Below, piece after piece: positions 35,076 through 43,447 of a stretch of 64,000 bases of DNA. Below the pieces are notes generated by a model. That model searched no databases and was not told where the DNA came from. It was given only the letters and a program-made list of their open reading frames with translations. How positions within the stretch are numbered: the first letter of the stretch is position 1; every line of letters starts with the position of its first letter. This DNA comes from Lachnoanaerobaculum gingivalis. GTDB lineage: Bacteria > Bacillota > Clostridia > Lachnospirales > Lachnospiraceae. The DNA lies in assembly GCF_003862475.1 (NCBI RefSeq), contig NZ_RRCO01000008.1, forward strand, positions 1 to 64,000, in the 5' to 3' direction. The translations under genes were made by a program, and so were the position numbers.

Positions 35076-36572
35076 TTATCTCCTACTTACTTCTATTTTT
35101 AAAATATTTTTTGTGTTTTCATCTATTCTGTAGAGTTCTCCCGTTCTGTCAAGCCCGGCTTCCTCTCCGAAAATATTGCTCTCTCTAAATATCCAAAGTA
35201 TATCAAAGCCAATCGCAACAACTACATATTCCCCTCTGATATTTAAAGGTATCTTATCATCCGTGAAAAGTTTTTTGACAGCCTTTCTACCGGATTTTAT
35301 ATGTATAAAATCTCCGCTTTCACATCCTCTGATTACAATATTTTCCTGTATAATTTTTATCATATCATCTTTATTAATAATACTGTTTATACATATAGAT
35401 TTTCTATTATATTTTACTATATTTTCAAGGACTTTGTCAAAATCAAGCCACCTGACATTACCGGCTTTCGGAATATCCTTAATATTGAAATTATCCAAAA
35501 TATTGTAGTTTATTTCAGGTAATACATATTTATCATTATCCGTATCTTTTTTATCTTCATTTACAAATCTTATGTTTTCATATTCATTGTATACTTTTAT
35601 TCCGTATTTTAAATCAAGTTTTTTTCCGTTTTCCGATTTTGCCAGGTTCCATATATCCTCTATATGCACCATACCGATATCTTTTATTCCAAGTTCTTTA
35701 CTCTTTAATACCTTTCTTAAAGTATACCTGATAATATATGTACTTATAATATGAGGCTCATTAAGTAAGGCCTCTTTGTCTAATAAAAATTCATCTTTAC
35801 CTTTGATTTTTAAATTCTTTTCACAAAATTTTATAGCTGAATTTTCAAAAAACTCATCGGCCTCAGCCGCAATTTTAGAGGACTTATAAAAATTATTGAT
35901 CACATTACCGTTAACATTTTTTTCTAGTATCGGAAAGACCTCATTCCTTAAAATATTTCTTGTATAATCATTTTTCAGATTTGTACTGTCCGTCATATAA
36001 TCTATACTGTTTCTTTTAAGATAGTCCTCTATTTCATCCCTTGAAAATGCCAGTAAAGGTCTTATAATATTTTTATTTCTTACCAAAATACCCTTTAACC
36101 CCGATATGCCGCTACCCCTTGACAGATTGTGAAGTATGGTCTCAGCATTGTCATTTTTATTATGAGCCACTGCAACTTTGATTTTGTTAAAATCCAAGTT
36201 CTCCTTTATTGCTATATCTTTCGATACACTTTCAAACGACTCATATCTCATCTTTCTTCCGGCTTCTTCTTCACTTAGTTTAAGATCTTTTGCAATCCTC
36301 GGTATGTCATAGTGAAAGCTGAAAAAACAAATATCAAGTTTTTCACAAAATTTCTTTACATAATTTTCATCACGACTTGCCTCTTCACCTCTTATACCAT
36401 GATTTATATGTACGACAAAAAGCCTTATTTCTAAGGCTTTTTGTATACGACTCAATGTATGCAACAGGCATATGGAATCCGCACCTCCACTTACACCAAG
36501 TACTATTCTATCTTTTTTTTCGATCAGATTATTATCCTCTATGAAATGACTAAACGTATCTATATCTAACAT
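35076..36572 (-). CDS. tilS: tRNA(Ile)-lysidine synthase
   Basis: The 498-residue enzyme converts cytidine 34 of the CAU isoleucine tRNA to lysidine, so that it reads AUA. The N-terminal PP-loop ATPase motif VSGGADS (about residues 28-34), HINHGIRGEEASRDE, and VAHNKNDNAETIL are present. The C-terminal TilS domain is full length. It begins one base after divIC. AUA codons are common in this AT-rich window, so the enzyme should be essential. Confidence 0.95.
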   Translation of the reverse strand: MLDIDTFSHFIEDNNLIEKKDRIVLGVSGGADSICLLHTLSRIQKALEIRLFVVHINHGIRGEEASRDENYVKKFCEKLDICFFSFHYDIPRIAKDLKLSEEEAGRKMRYESFESVSKDIAIKENLDFNKIKVAVAHNKNDNAETILHNLSRGSGISGLKGILVRNKNIIRPLLAFSRDEIEDYLKRNSIDYMTDSTNLKNDYTRNILRNEVFPILEKNVNGNVINNFYKSSKIAAEADEFFENSAIKFCEKNLKIKGKDEFLLDKEALLNEPHIISTYIIRYTLRKVLKSKELGIKDIGMVHIEDIWNLAKSENGKKLDLKYGIKVYNEYENIRFVNEDKKDTDNDKYVLPEINYNILDNFNIKDIPKAGNVRWLDFDKVLENIVKYNRKSICINSIINKDDMIKIIQENIVIRGCESGDFIHIKSGRKAVKKLFTDDKIPLNIRGEYVVVAIGFDILWIFRESNIFGEEAGLDRTGELYRIDENTKNILKIEVSRR

Positions 36573-36573
36573 A

Positions 36574-36882
36574 TTATTTTTCTGCCTTTATAGCAATTTC
36601 ATCAGGAAAAACAAGTCCCAGTTTTTCTCTTGCCATTTCTATTATATAACTGTCGGTTTGAACATATTTTCTTTGTTCTTCAAGTTTCTTTGATCTTTCG
36701 TCTTCACTCTCAAGTTCTTCAATTACTTTTTGATTGTAGGACTCTCTTTTTGCCAATTCCTGCTTTATACTGTTTACCTTTACTCCTAGAATAATCGCTA
36801 CAGATAAAACTACTCCGGTGACAAAAATTATCGCAAATTTATTTTCCGATATTGCGCCGGCTTTCTTTCTTTTTCTCGCCAT
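36574..36882 (-). CDS. divIC: FtsB/DivIC-type septum protein
   Basis: The 102-residue protein has a basic cytoplasmic start (MARKRKKAG), one membrane span (about residues 18-36), and an external coiled coil rich in Glu, Lys and Gln, ending with AREKLGLVFPDEI, the typical FtsB/DivIC tail. It would help assemble the divisome with FtsL and DivIB. SD AAAAGGAG is strong. It is the first gene of the operon running to comEC. Whether it is DivIC or a second FtsB-like protein cannot be settled by sequence alone. Confidence 0.88.
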   Translation of the reverse strand: MARKRKKAGAISENKFAIIFVTGVVLSVAIILGVKVNSIKQELAKRESYNQKVIEELESEDERSKKLEEQRKYVQTDSYIIEMAREKLGLVFPDEIAIKAEK

Positions 36883-36953
36883 AAAAACACTCCTTTTAAA
36901 TTCCGGTGTCGGCTTTATTTAAAAACTGACATATTTTTAAGCGGCTACTGACT

Positions 36954-37961
36954 TTATAATAGTATCATTCTGTTCTTTTTGCAAGCCTCAATCATATCGG
37001 CAGGCCATACACTTGACTGAACTTCTCCGACATGTGCTTTGTTAAGTAGAAGCATACAAAGTCTGCTCTGTCCTATACCTCCACCTATTGTATATGGTAA
37101 TTCTCCTGCCAAAAGAGACTTGTGGAAAGGTAAACTCTTTCTGTCAAGTGCATTTGCGGCCTTTAACTGAGCTTCCATTGCCGCTTCATCCACCCTGATA
37201 CCCATACTTGATATCTCCAATGCACAGTTTAAATTCTCAAACCAGAATAGAATATCACCGTTTAACTCCCAGTCATCATAGTCAGGTGCTCTGCCGTCAT
37301 GAGGCTTTCCGTCACCTAAAGCACCGCCGATTTTCTCCACAAAAACACAGCCATGTTCTTTAACGATAAGATTTTCCCTCTCCTTCGGAGTCTTATCAGG
37401 ATATCTTTGTCTAAGTTCCTCTGAAGTTATAAAGAATATATCATCCGGTAAATGATTCACGGCCTCAGGATATTTATACCACACCTCATGCTCCATATGC
37501 TTAATCACTTTAAAAATAGTTCTTACCGTTTCTTCCAAAACTTCAATAGTTCTGTCTTCTTTTCTTATTACCTTTTCCCAGTCCCATTGATCCACATAGC
37601 ATGAGTGAAGATTGTCAAGTTCCTCATCTCTTCTTATGGCATTCATATTTGTGTAAAGGCCCTCGCCCGGCGCAAAATTATACTCACCAAGAGCCATTCT
37701 CTTCCACTTTGCAAGTGATTGAACAACTTCATACTCCTCATTAGGGACTCCAAGTATATCAAATGCTACAGGACGCTCCACTCCGTTTAAGTTATCATTC
37801 AACCCGCTTGACTTTGATACAAATAAAGGGGCTGAAACCCTCTCCAGATTCATTTCTTTTCCGAATTCTTTTTGAAATGTATCTCTTATATATTTTATCG
37901 CTTCCTGCGTCTGCCTTACGCTTAATACGGGATCATAACCCTTTGGTAAAATCAATGCCAT
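36954..37961 (-). CDS. asnA: Aspartate-ammonia ligase
   Basis: The 335-residue enzyme makes asparagine from aspartate, ammonia and ATP. It resembles a class II aminoacyl-tRNA synthetase core, with [17 protein letters not shown] near the start, [14 protein letters not shown], and the C-terminal [13 protein letters not shown] motif. ATG 37961 is preferred over an in-frame TTG six bases upstream because CGGAGG lies at normal distance from it. It appears monocistronic, 71 bases ahead of divIC. No T-box leader is visible upstream. Confidence 0.95.
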   Translation of the reverse strand: MALILPKGYDPVLSVRQTQEAIKYIRDTFQKEFGKEMNLERVSAPLFVSKSSGLNDNLNGVERPVAFDILGVPNEEYEVVQSLAKWKRMALGEYNFAPGEGLYTNMNAIRRDEELDNLHSCYVDQWDWEKVIRKEDRTIEVLEETVRTIFKVIKHMEHEVWYKYPEAVNHLPDDIFFITSEELRQRYPDKTPKERENLIVKEHGCVFVEKIGGALGDGKPHDGRAPDYDDWELNGDILFWFENLNCALEISSMGIRVDEAAMEAQLKAANALDRKSLPFHKSLLAGELPYTIGGGIGQSRLCMLLLNKAHVGEVQSSVWPADMIEACKKNRMILL

Positions 37962-38070
37962 AAACAACCTCCGATATATAAATTCATACTCTTTAAAAGA
38001 ATTATGATAGCACTAAGTACCGCAATATACAAGATATAATGCCATAACTTAATAAAAAAGACAAAAGAAA

Positions 38071-38094
38071 AAGACTGCCTTTTACAGCAGTCTT
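38071..38094 (-). terminator. Terminator of hsp20
   Basis: AAGACTGC (38071-38078) pairs perfectly with GCAGTCTT (38087-38094) around an eight-base loop, followed on the minus strand by a T-rich stretch. It ends the hsp20 transcript just past its stop at 38100. Confidence 0.8.
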
Positions 38095-38099
38095 AAAAA

Positions 38100-38522
38100 T
38101 TATTCAATTGCAATTGTCTTCGGCTCCTGTGGAAGTCTCTCTTTTTCTTTTGGCAAAGTGAGTTTTAAAATACCGTTGTTATATGAAGCCTTGATATCTT
38201 CCTCAGTTATCGCATCTCCTACAAAGAAACTTCTCTGACATGAACCGAATCTTCTCTCTCTGCGGATGTATTTATCCTGTTCATCTTTTTCATCTTTATT
38301 TTCCTCATGCTTTGCACTGATTGTAAGATATCCGTTCTTTAAGCTTGCACTTATATCTTCCTTATTAAATCCAGGAATCTCAATACTCAGCTCATAGTTA
38401 CCTTCAACTTCCTTTACATCTGTCTTCATGCTTGGAGCATCAAACTTTCTAAAATCTCTTCCAAAAAAATCATTATTAAAAAAATCATCAAATAAATTAT
38501 AACTTCTTCCAGGTAATAACAT
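38100..38522 (-). CDS. hsp20: Small heat-shock protein, Hsp20 family
   Basis: The 140-residue chaperone has a short N-terminal arm (YNLFDDFFNNDFFGRDFRKFD), an alpha-crystallin domain (about residues 35-130) with YELSIEIPGFNKEDI and the final GILKLTLPKE, and the C-terminal I-x-I-like tail TIAIE. It prevents aggregation of unfolding proteins. SD AGAAGGAG is strong. A CIRCE element overlaps its sigma-A promoter, so HrcA control is expected. It has its own terminator. Confidence 0.95.
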   Translation of the reverse strand: MLLPGRSYNLFDDFFNNDFFGRDFRKFDAPSMKTDVKEVEGNYELSIEIPGFNKEDISASLKNGYLTISAKHEENKDEKDEQDKYIRRERRFGSCQRSFFVGDAITEEDIKASYNNGILKLTLPKEKERLPQEPKTIAIE

Positions 38523-38610
38523 ATCTATATCTCCTTCTATATATTCATTATTATTTACAAATAAAACTTTGTACCGATATTGTTATCTGTGTCTTATTTG
38601 TTATATGCAT

Positions 38611-38639
38611 ACTATAACACTAATTATTAGCACTGTCAA
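38611..38639 (-). promoter_or_regulatory. Sigma-A promoter of hsp20
   Basis: On the minus strand, a perfect -35 TTGACA (38639-38634) and -10 TATAGT (38616-38611) are spaced by 17 bases. The -35 box lies inside the CIRCE operator, so HrcA binding would exclude RNA polymerase. Confidence 0.8.
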
Positions 38640-38653
38640 TAGCTGAGTGCTAA
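38627..38653. promoter_or_regulatory. CIRCE element (HrcA operator)
   Basis: TTAGCACTG, a nine-base spacer, then GAGTGCTAA match the CIRCE consensus (TTAGCACTC-N9-GAGTGCTAA) with one mismatch. Position upstream of hsp20 and overlap with its promoter support heat-shock repression by HrcA, whose gene is not in this window. Confidence 0.9.
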
Positions 38654-38768
38654 TTTTTTTAAAAAATTTTTTCATGCTCCCCATACTGTATATTTTATTA
38701 CTTTGTTTCATTATAAATACATATAAAATAAATATCAAATCTACTTCAACAAAACTTCCTTTTAAACC

Positions 38769-38797
38769 TTGACATTCCACTTAGAATATCCTAAAAT
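38769..38797 (+). promoter_or_regulatory. Promoter of rpsT
   Basis: A perfect -35 TTGACA (38769-38774) and -10 TAAAAT (38792-38797) are 17 bases apart. The start near 38804 leaves a ~100-base leader before rpsT. It is divergent from the hsp20 promoter. Confidence 0.65.
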
Positions 38798-38902
38798 TAT
38801 ATTCGCGTTTAGATTGAACTGTCCGTGTCCAGGCTTCAATATAAACTTTTAAAATTAAAATTTAATTCAACAGAAAAAGTTATTTATTTATTGGAGGTAA
38901 AT

Positions 38903-39169
38903 GTGGCTAATATCAAATCAGCAAAGAAGAGAATTCAAGTTGCTTTAGTTAGAACTGAAAGAAATAAGTCTATCAGATCAAAAGTAAAGACTGCTATTAA
39001 GAAAGTTGACAGTGCTGTTGCAGCAAATGACAAGAAGCTTGCACAGGAGAACCTTAAGAATGCTATCGTTGAGATTACAAAGGCAGCATCAAAGGGTGTA
39101 TATCACAAGAACAATGCATCTCGTAAGGTTGCAAGACTTTCAAAGGCTGTTGATAGTATCAATGCATAA
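38903..39169 (+). CDS. rpsT: 30S ribosomal protein S20 (GTG start)
   Basis: The 88-residue protein is rich in Lys and Ala and helical, as S20 is (ANIKSAKKRI, then SKGVYHKNNASRKVARLSKAV), and binds 16S rRNA in the small subunit. GTG 38903 is the start: GGAGG is five bases upstream. The frame continues upstream but those residues do not resemble S20. It is one of few plus-strand genes here, with its own promoter and two terminators. Confidence 0.96.
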   Translation: MANIKSAKKRIQVALVRTERNKSIRSKVKTAIKKVDSAVAANDKKLAQENLKNAIVEITKAASKGVYHKNNASRKVARLSKAVDSINA

Positions 39170-39173
39170 AACA

Positions 39174-39201
39174 AACTCCAATGACCGTCATCATTGGAGT
39201 T
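39174..39201 (+). terminator. First terminator of rpsT
   Basis: An 11-base stem (AACTCCAATGA / TCATTGGAGTT) with a six-base loop is followed by a T run. It ends the rpsT transcript just after the stop codon. Confidence 0.88.
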
Positions 39202-39209
39202 TTTTATTT

Positions 39210-39231
39210 CACCTGCCGATTTTGGCAGGTG
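39210..39231 (+). terminator. Second, tandem terminator of rpsT
   Basis: CACCTGCC (39210-39217) and GGCAGGTG (39224-39231) form a GC-rich stem followed by ATTTTTT on the plus strand, just behind the first terminator and next to the convergent trmB stop. It gives fail-safe protection against reading into trmB antisense. Confidence 0.8.
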
Positions 39232-39236
39232 ATTTT

Positions 39237-39890
39237 TTATCTGCTTATAATCATTTTACAAATCTTATTTCCTTGACTTGAGAATTTCTCCTCATATTCC
39301 GTCATTATATTTCCTTCAGATTCCTTTTCCGAATGAAAGTCAAAGCTGCAAAAATCAAGTTTCCACTTTGAATCCTTTACTACATCCAAAGAATATTCAA
39401 ATAACCCGACATTATCGGTCTTAAATTCTATTACGCCGTCCTTTTTCAATATAATATCGTACACATTTAAAAAATCCGGTGATGTCAGTCTTCTGTTTGC
39501 ATGTCTGTCCTTCGGCCACGGATCGGAAAAATTAAGAAATATTTTATCCACTTCTCCTGCCTCAAATATCTCTGAAAGCTTCTTTGCATCTGCACATAGA
39601 AATCTTAGATTATCTATGCTCTTCTCTTTTTCAAGGTTTCTTTTTCTTTGTATTGCTTTCATAAGTACACTTTCATACTTTTCTATACCGATAAAGTTTA
39701 TATCCGGATGTGTTATCGCCATATTTCTGATAAACTGTCCCTTGCCCATTCCTATCTCTATCTGCAAAGGTCTTTTCTCCTCAAAGATATCCTGTATACT
39801 TCCCTTTAATTCTATTGCTTTATCTTCTCTGATACATTCCTTTGCATCTGTTATAAAGTCCTCACAGCCCTTTATATGTCTAAGTCTCAT
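39237..39890 (-). CDS. trmB: tRNA (guanine-N7-)-methyltransferase
   Basis: The 217-residue SAM-dependent enzyme methylates G46 of tRNAs. The SAM loop IEIGMGKGQFI (about residues 45-55), FIGIEKYESV, and the TrmB signature FLNFSDPWPKDRHANRRLTSPDFL are clear, as is the C-terminal TEYEEKFSSQG. Length is normal. It converges on rpsT. Confidence 0.96.
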   Translation of the reverse strand: MRLRHIKGCEDFITDAKECIREDKAIELKGSIQDIFEEKRPLQIEIGMGKGQFIRNMAITHPDINFIGIEKYESVLMKAIQRKRNLEKEKSIDNLRFLCADAKKLSEIFEAGEVDKIFLNFSDPWPKDRHANRRLTSPDFLNVYDIILKKDGVIEFKTDNVGLFEYSLDVVKDSKWKLDFCSFDFHSEKESEGNIMTEYEEKFSSQGNKICKMIISR

Positions 39891-39946
39891 TATTACTACC
39901 CCATTTCCTATATAGCAATTTAGTATACATTATATCTGATAAAAAA

Positions 39947-39971
39947 AGCAACAGGCATTTAACCTGCTGCT
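39947..39971 (-). terminator. Terminator of the HtrA-like gene
   Basis: A nine-base stem with one mismatch (39947-39955 with 39963-39971) encloses a seven-base loop. On the minus strand it is followed by TTTTTTT, 12 bases past the protease stop codon. Confidence 0.8.
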
Positions 39972-39982
39972 TATAAAATAAC

Positions 39983-41581
39983 TTATTGTTCTGTAGTTTC
40001 TCTCTTTCCAAGAGTTATTGTTACAGTCTTTTCCACGTAATTACCGCTTTCATCCAATCTTTGAACGGTCAAATCCACTGTTTTTCCACTCTCATAATAT
40101 GTAAGCATATTTTTGAGACTTTCCATAGATCTTACGCTCTGCCCGTCAAACTTTGTTATGATATCCTTAGCTTTTAAGTCTGAAGAAGCTGCCGCTCCGC
40201 CTTCTACAACCTTATAAACATATATGCCCTGTGGCATATCATATGCCTTAGCCATTTCCTCATCTATATCTTTTCCCTGTATTCCAAGATATCCCTGATT
40301 CTCTGCAGCAACAACCGTTCTTGTTTCTTTACTTGAAAGTTCCGCTATAAGATCCTTTACTGCAGAAATAGGTATGGCATAGCCCATTCCTTCAACATCG
40401 GTATCAGAATATTTAGCTGAATTTATACCGATTACTTCGCCTTTCATATTAATTAGCGCACCACCTGAGTTTCCCGGATTTATAGCTGCATCTGTTTGAA
40501 GAAGATTTCTTGATGTGCCTCCCTCAGTTTTCACTTCTCTGTTTAATGCCGATATATAACCTACAGTTACAGACTGTCCGTAACCAAGTGCATTACCTAT
40601 GGCAACTACTCCCTGACCGACTTTTACATCATTTGAGTCACCTATATTTGCAATACTTATCTTTGACAATGTATCCTCTGAAAGATCTGAAAGCTTAATC
40701 GCCACAACCGCAACATCATTGTCACTGTCTCCGCCCTTTACGGAAGCTGCAGCCTTTGTTCCGTCATTAAATTCAACTTCCAAACTGTCGGTATCTGCAA
40801 TCACATGATTGTTTGTGACTACCAAAAGTTCTGAATCTGTTTTTCCGACTATAATACCTGAACCGCTTGACTGTGCTTCATAGCTTTGTGGTCCGAAGAA
40901 GCTGTTTTGTGTAATCTCAGCTTTACCATAGATAGCTACTACTGAAGGCATAGCCTTGTCTACAATTGTAGACACATCCATATTTGAAAGATTTGTTGCA
41001 GGTGCCGCAGTACTTTCACTGTCACTCTTGATATCTGTTTGATTTCCTATAACAATATTGTCTTTAGTTTCTACATTACTGGAAATATAGCTGTTGGCAA
41101 CAGTATTTACACCTACCATTACTCCGCCGGCAACAAGTCCGAATACCGCCGCACTTGCTACAAGACCTACAGCCTTGCCTACTTTTGATTTCTTTCGCTC
41201 CTTACCCTTACCTTGGACTTTTTGAGGCTGTGCGGTAAGAGCCCTTGCTCGTACATCTTCTGACTGAGTTCCTCTATAAGTTTCTCTACTATTTCCCTCA
41301 ATGTTTGCATTATTATTTACCTCATCATTTGTATTTGTTTTATCTAAACTTACCGTATTAGCGCTGCCGCCTGACTCTGTTTCATTTTTGGCTATATTCT
41401 CTGCAGCTTTTGCAAGACTGTCTGTATGTCTTTTTATAATACTGTCTATATCCTTTTGCTCGGACTGAGTATAAATGCCGATTTCATCTGCAGTATTTGT
41501 ATTTGAAATCTCTGCTGTGTTTGTTGTATGCTCCTCTGCATTGTTTATCTCATTATCAAATTCATCTCTATCAAATCCCAT
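39983..41581 (-). CDS. HtrA/DegP-like S1C serine protease with PDZ domain
   Basis: The 532-residue membrane-anchored protease has a long, acidic, Asn/Thr-rich cytoplasmic region (residues 1-130), a basic stop-transfer and one span (about 137-165), then the trypsin-like domain with catalytic His in VTNNHVI, Asp in DNDVAVV, and Ser in NPGNSGGAL. A single PDZ domain follows (about 430-520), with the binding loop YLGIQ. It handles misfolded proteins outside the membrane. Start and SD are unusual: AAAGGAG is 25 bases upstream and the gap is filled by a hairpin. It is monocistronic with its own terminator. Confidence 0.92.
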   Translation of the reverse strand: MGFDRDEFDNEINNAEEHTTNTAEISNTNTADEIGIYTQSEQKDIDSIIKRHTDSLAKAAENIAKNETESGGSANTVSLDKTNTNDEVNNNANIEGNSRETYRGTQSEDVRARALTAQPQKVQGKGKERKKSKVGKAVGLVASAAVFGLVAGGVMVGVNTVANSYISSNVETKDNIVIGNQTDIKSDSESTAAPATNLSNMDVSTIVDKAMPSVVAIYGKAEITQNSFFGPQSYEAQSSGSGIIVGKTDSELLVVTNNHVIADTDSLEVEFNDGTKAAASVKGGDSDNDVAVVAIKLSDLSEDTLSKISIANIGDSNDVKVGQGVVAIGNALGYGQSVTVGYISALNREVKTEGGTSRNLLQTDAAINPGNSGGALINMKGEVIGINSAKYSDTDVEGMGYAIPISAVKDLIAELSSKETRTVVAAENQGYLGIQGKDIDEEMAKAYDMPQGIYVYKVVEGGAAASSDLKAKDIITKFDGQSVRSMESLKNMLTYYESGKTVDLTVQRLDESGNYVEKTVTITLGKRETTEQ

Positions 41582-41613
41582 ATTCTTATTCGCACGATTA
41601 CGTGCGCTCCTTT
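41582..41613 (-). promoter_or_regulatory. SD separated from the start codon by a hairpin
   Basis: The SD AAAGGAG (41613-41607) is 25 bases from the ATG at 41581. Between them, CGCACG and CGTGCG form a perfect six-base stem with a four-base loop (41591-41606). If it folds, the SD comes to within about nine bases of the ATG, a normal distance; if not, spacing is too long for efficient initiation. This could make translation structure-dependent. Confidence 0.5.
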
Positions 41614-41625
41614 CATATATTAAAA

Positions 41626-41671
41626 AAGCATTGATAGCTTTCCTTTTATGGTTTATAGTCTACCAATGCTT
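41626..41671 (-). terminator. Long-loop terminator of the LCP gene
   Basis: Arms AAGCATTGATAG and CTACCAATGCTT form a 12-base stem with one G-T pair around a 22-base loop. On the minus strand the stem is followed by TTTTTT. It closes the exopolysaccharide operon. Confidence 0.7.
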
Positions 41672-41712
41672 TGTGTCTTATTTGTGTTCAAAGTTAGTTT
41701 AAATTGTGTTTT

Positions 41713-43434
41713 TTATTCAGGTTTTGCTTCCACAGTCTGTGAAACTGTATTTCCCGGTCCCACTACATTAGGTGCAGGTGCTACTGTTTCTTCTTTTGCA
41801 GTAGTAGTCAAAGGTTCCACTGTAGATTCTTTAGGACTCTTTCCTGACTTTGTCTGAGCCTGAGTAGATTCACCCGAGCCGTTTGATTTTCTGGGCTGAG
41901 CCTCACCGCTTGCTGCAGTAGTCTCTCCCGGACCGTTTATCTTCTTTGTTTGAGTCTCGGCAGTAGTGTTTTTCTTATTCTGAGCCTCGGTTGAGGAAGT
42001 TATAATCTCCACATTTGAACCCTTTGAGGCCTGTGTGGTCTCTCCCGGACCTACATTTACTCCGGTTTTTGAGTTGCTTGTGGTCTTATCCCTTTCAGCC
42101 GCACTTCCCTTCTCGGTAGGCTTTATATAGTACTTATTTCCGTCACCGTCCGTGTAATAATCATTTTCTTCATCTTTATCTATCCAAACGGTTTCGCCGT
42201 CTTTATCAAGCTGATAATATCTTCCGTTATTATCTATGTAGATATCTACACTCTTTTTAGTCTCAGCTTCAGTAGTAGATTTCTTCTTACTCTTGGTTTC
42301 TTTATCATCTTCATCGTCATTATTTTTATTCGACTTATATCCGCCGCTGGTTTTTACTCGCTTTATACTGTCACCGTCTTTATAAACTCCGGTATCGGAT
42401 GAGATTCTGTCACTGTAGGCCTTTACTTTTGCGGAAACTTCATAATTTTCATCACCGAAGAGATACTTGTGCAGCTCCAATACATTACTTTCAAGGTTTA
42501 CAGGAACTACTATAAATCCCTTTGTACCGAGAGTCATATCATCAAATTTAAACGGAAAACCTGCAGTGTCTTTTAAGTTATATTTTCCGAAATCATTTAT
42601 TACATCAAGACCGTCCTGCCATGTAAGATTTGTCGCTACCATAGAAAGCATATTTCCAAGCAAATCATTCAAAGTCTTAAGGTCGGCCTTCTTTGCCTTC
42701 TCAAAAGCAAGTTCAATAACTTTTCTCTGTCTTTCCGTTCTCTGATAATCTGTGTCCATATATCTAAGTCTTGCATATGCGACAGCCTGAACACCGTCCA
42801 AATGCTGCATTCCCGGTGCCTTTAACTGTACAGAACCTATTCCTGTTCCCTTTACAGTTTCTGTAATATAAGAATTTATGTATTTAAACTCCGGCTTTGT
42901 AATTTCTATATCTACACCGCCCAGAATATTGATTGCGGTTGCAACCGCCTTCCAGTTAAATGTAACATAGTCTGTAATATTAAGATCCAAACTGTCATTC
43001 AGCATCTTAACAGCTCTTGCAGGTCCACCATAGCTATATGCATGTGTAGCCTTCTGGAATGAGTTCTTACCTACATCAAGGTATGTATCTCTGTATACAG
43101 ATACAAGCTTAATATCTCCTGTGGCCTGATCTATTGAACATATAATTATAACATCGGATCTGTTTCCTTTTCCGACACTGTTGTCTCTGGAGTCTACACC
43201 GAATAATGCAATATTTCTATATCCTCTCATCTCCTGAAGCTTTTTTTCCGACAATCCGGTATTTGCCACCTCTTCCACATCATAATCCGGTCGTTGGATT
43301 TTAGAATATTGTTTCAACACATAGGCATATGCAAATATAACACCCAGAACAAGCATCTCTGCTATAAGCATAGTAATGAAAAAAGCAACTTTTGATTTTT
43401 TCTTTTTTCTGGACTTCTTTTTTTCTTCGCTCAT
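41713..43434 (-). CDS. LytR-CpsA-Psr (LCP) family glycan ligase with repeat tail
   Basis: The 573-residue protein has a basic cytoplasmic start (SEEKKKSRKKKKSK), one span (about residues 20-44), and an external LCP domain (about 75-310) with NIALFGVDSRD, LVSVYRDTYLDV, GGVDIEI, and YARLRYMDTDYQRTERQRK, whose Arg and Asp residues bind the lipid-linked substrate. LCP enzymes attach teichoic acid or polysaccharide to peptidoglycan. The last ~200 residues are disordered and Thr/Gln/Lys-rich, with repeats like GPGETTQAS. ATG 43434 has AGGAGG six bases upstream. It ends the polysaccharide operon. Confidence 0.93.
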   Translation of the reverse strand: MSEEKKKSRKKKKSKVAFFITMLIAEMLVLGVIFAYAYVLKQYSKIQRPDYDVEEVANTGLSEKKLQEMRGYRNIALFGVDSRDNSVGKGNRSDVIIICSIDQATGDIKLVSVYRDTYLDVGKNSFQKATHAYSYGGPARAVKMLNDSLDLNITDYVTFNWKAVATAINILGGVDIEITKPEFKYINSYITETVKGTGIGSVQLKAPGMQHLDGVQAVAYARLRYMDTDYQRTERQRKVIELAFEKAKKADLKTLNDLLGNMLSMVATNLTWQDGLDVINDFGKYNLKDTAGFPFKFDDMTLGTKGFIVVPVNLESNVLELHKYLFGDENYEVSAKVKAYSDRISSDTGVYKDGDSIKRVKTSGGYKSNKNNDDEDDKETKSKKKSTTEAETKKSVDIYIDNNGRYYQLDKDGETVWIDKDEENDYYTDGDGNKYYIKPTEKGSAAERDKTTSNSKTGVNVGPGETTQASKGSNVEIITSSTEAQNKKNTTAETQTKKINGPGETTAASGEAQPRKSNGSGESTQAQTKSGKSPKESTVEPLTTTAKEETVAPAPNVVGPGNTVSQTVEAKPE

Positions 43435-43447
43435 TATGATCCTCCTG

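Noticed and set aside
37968-38070. T-box leader or strong promoter upstream of asnA
   Set aside because: The gap is too short for a T-box and lacks the conserved T-box sequence; only a weak TTGTAT/TATCAT pair is seen.
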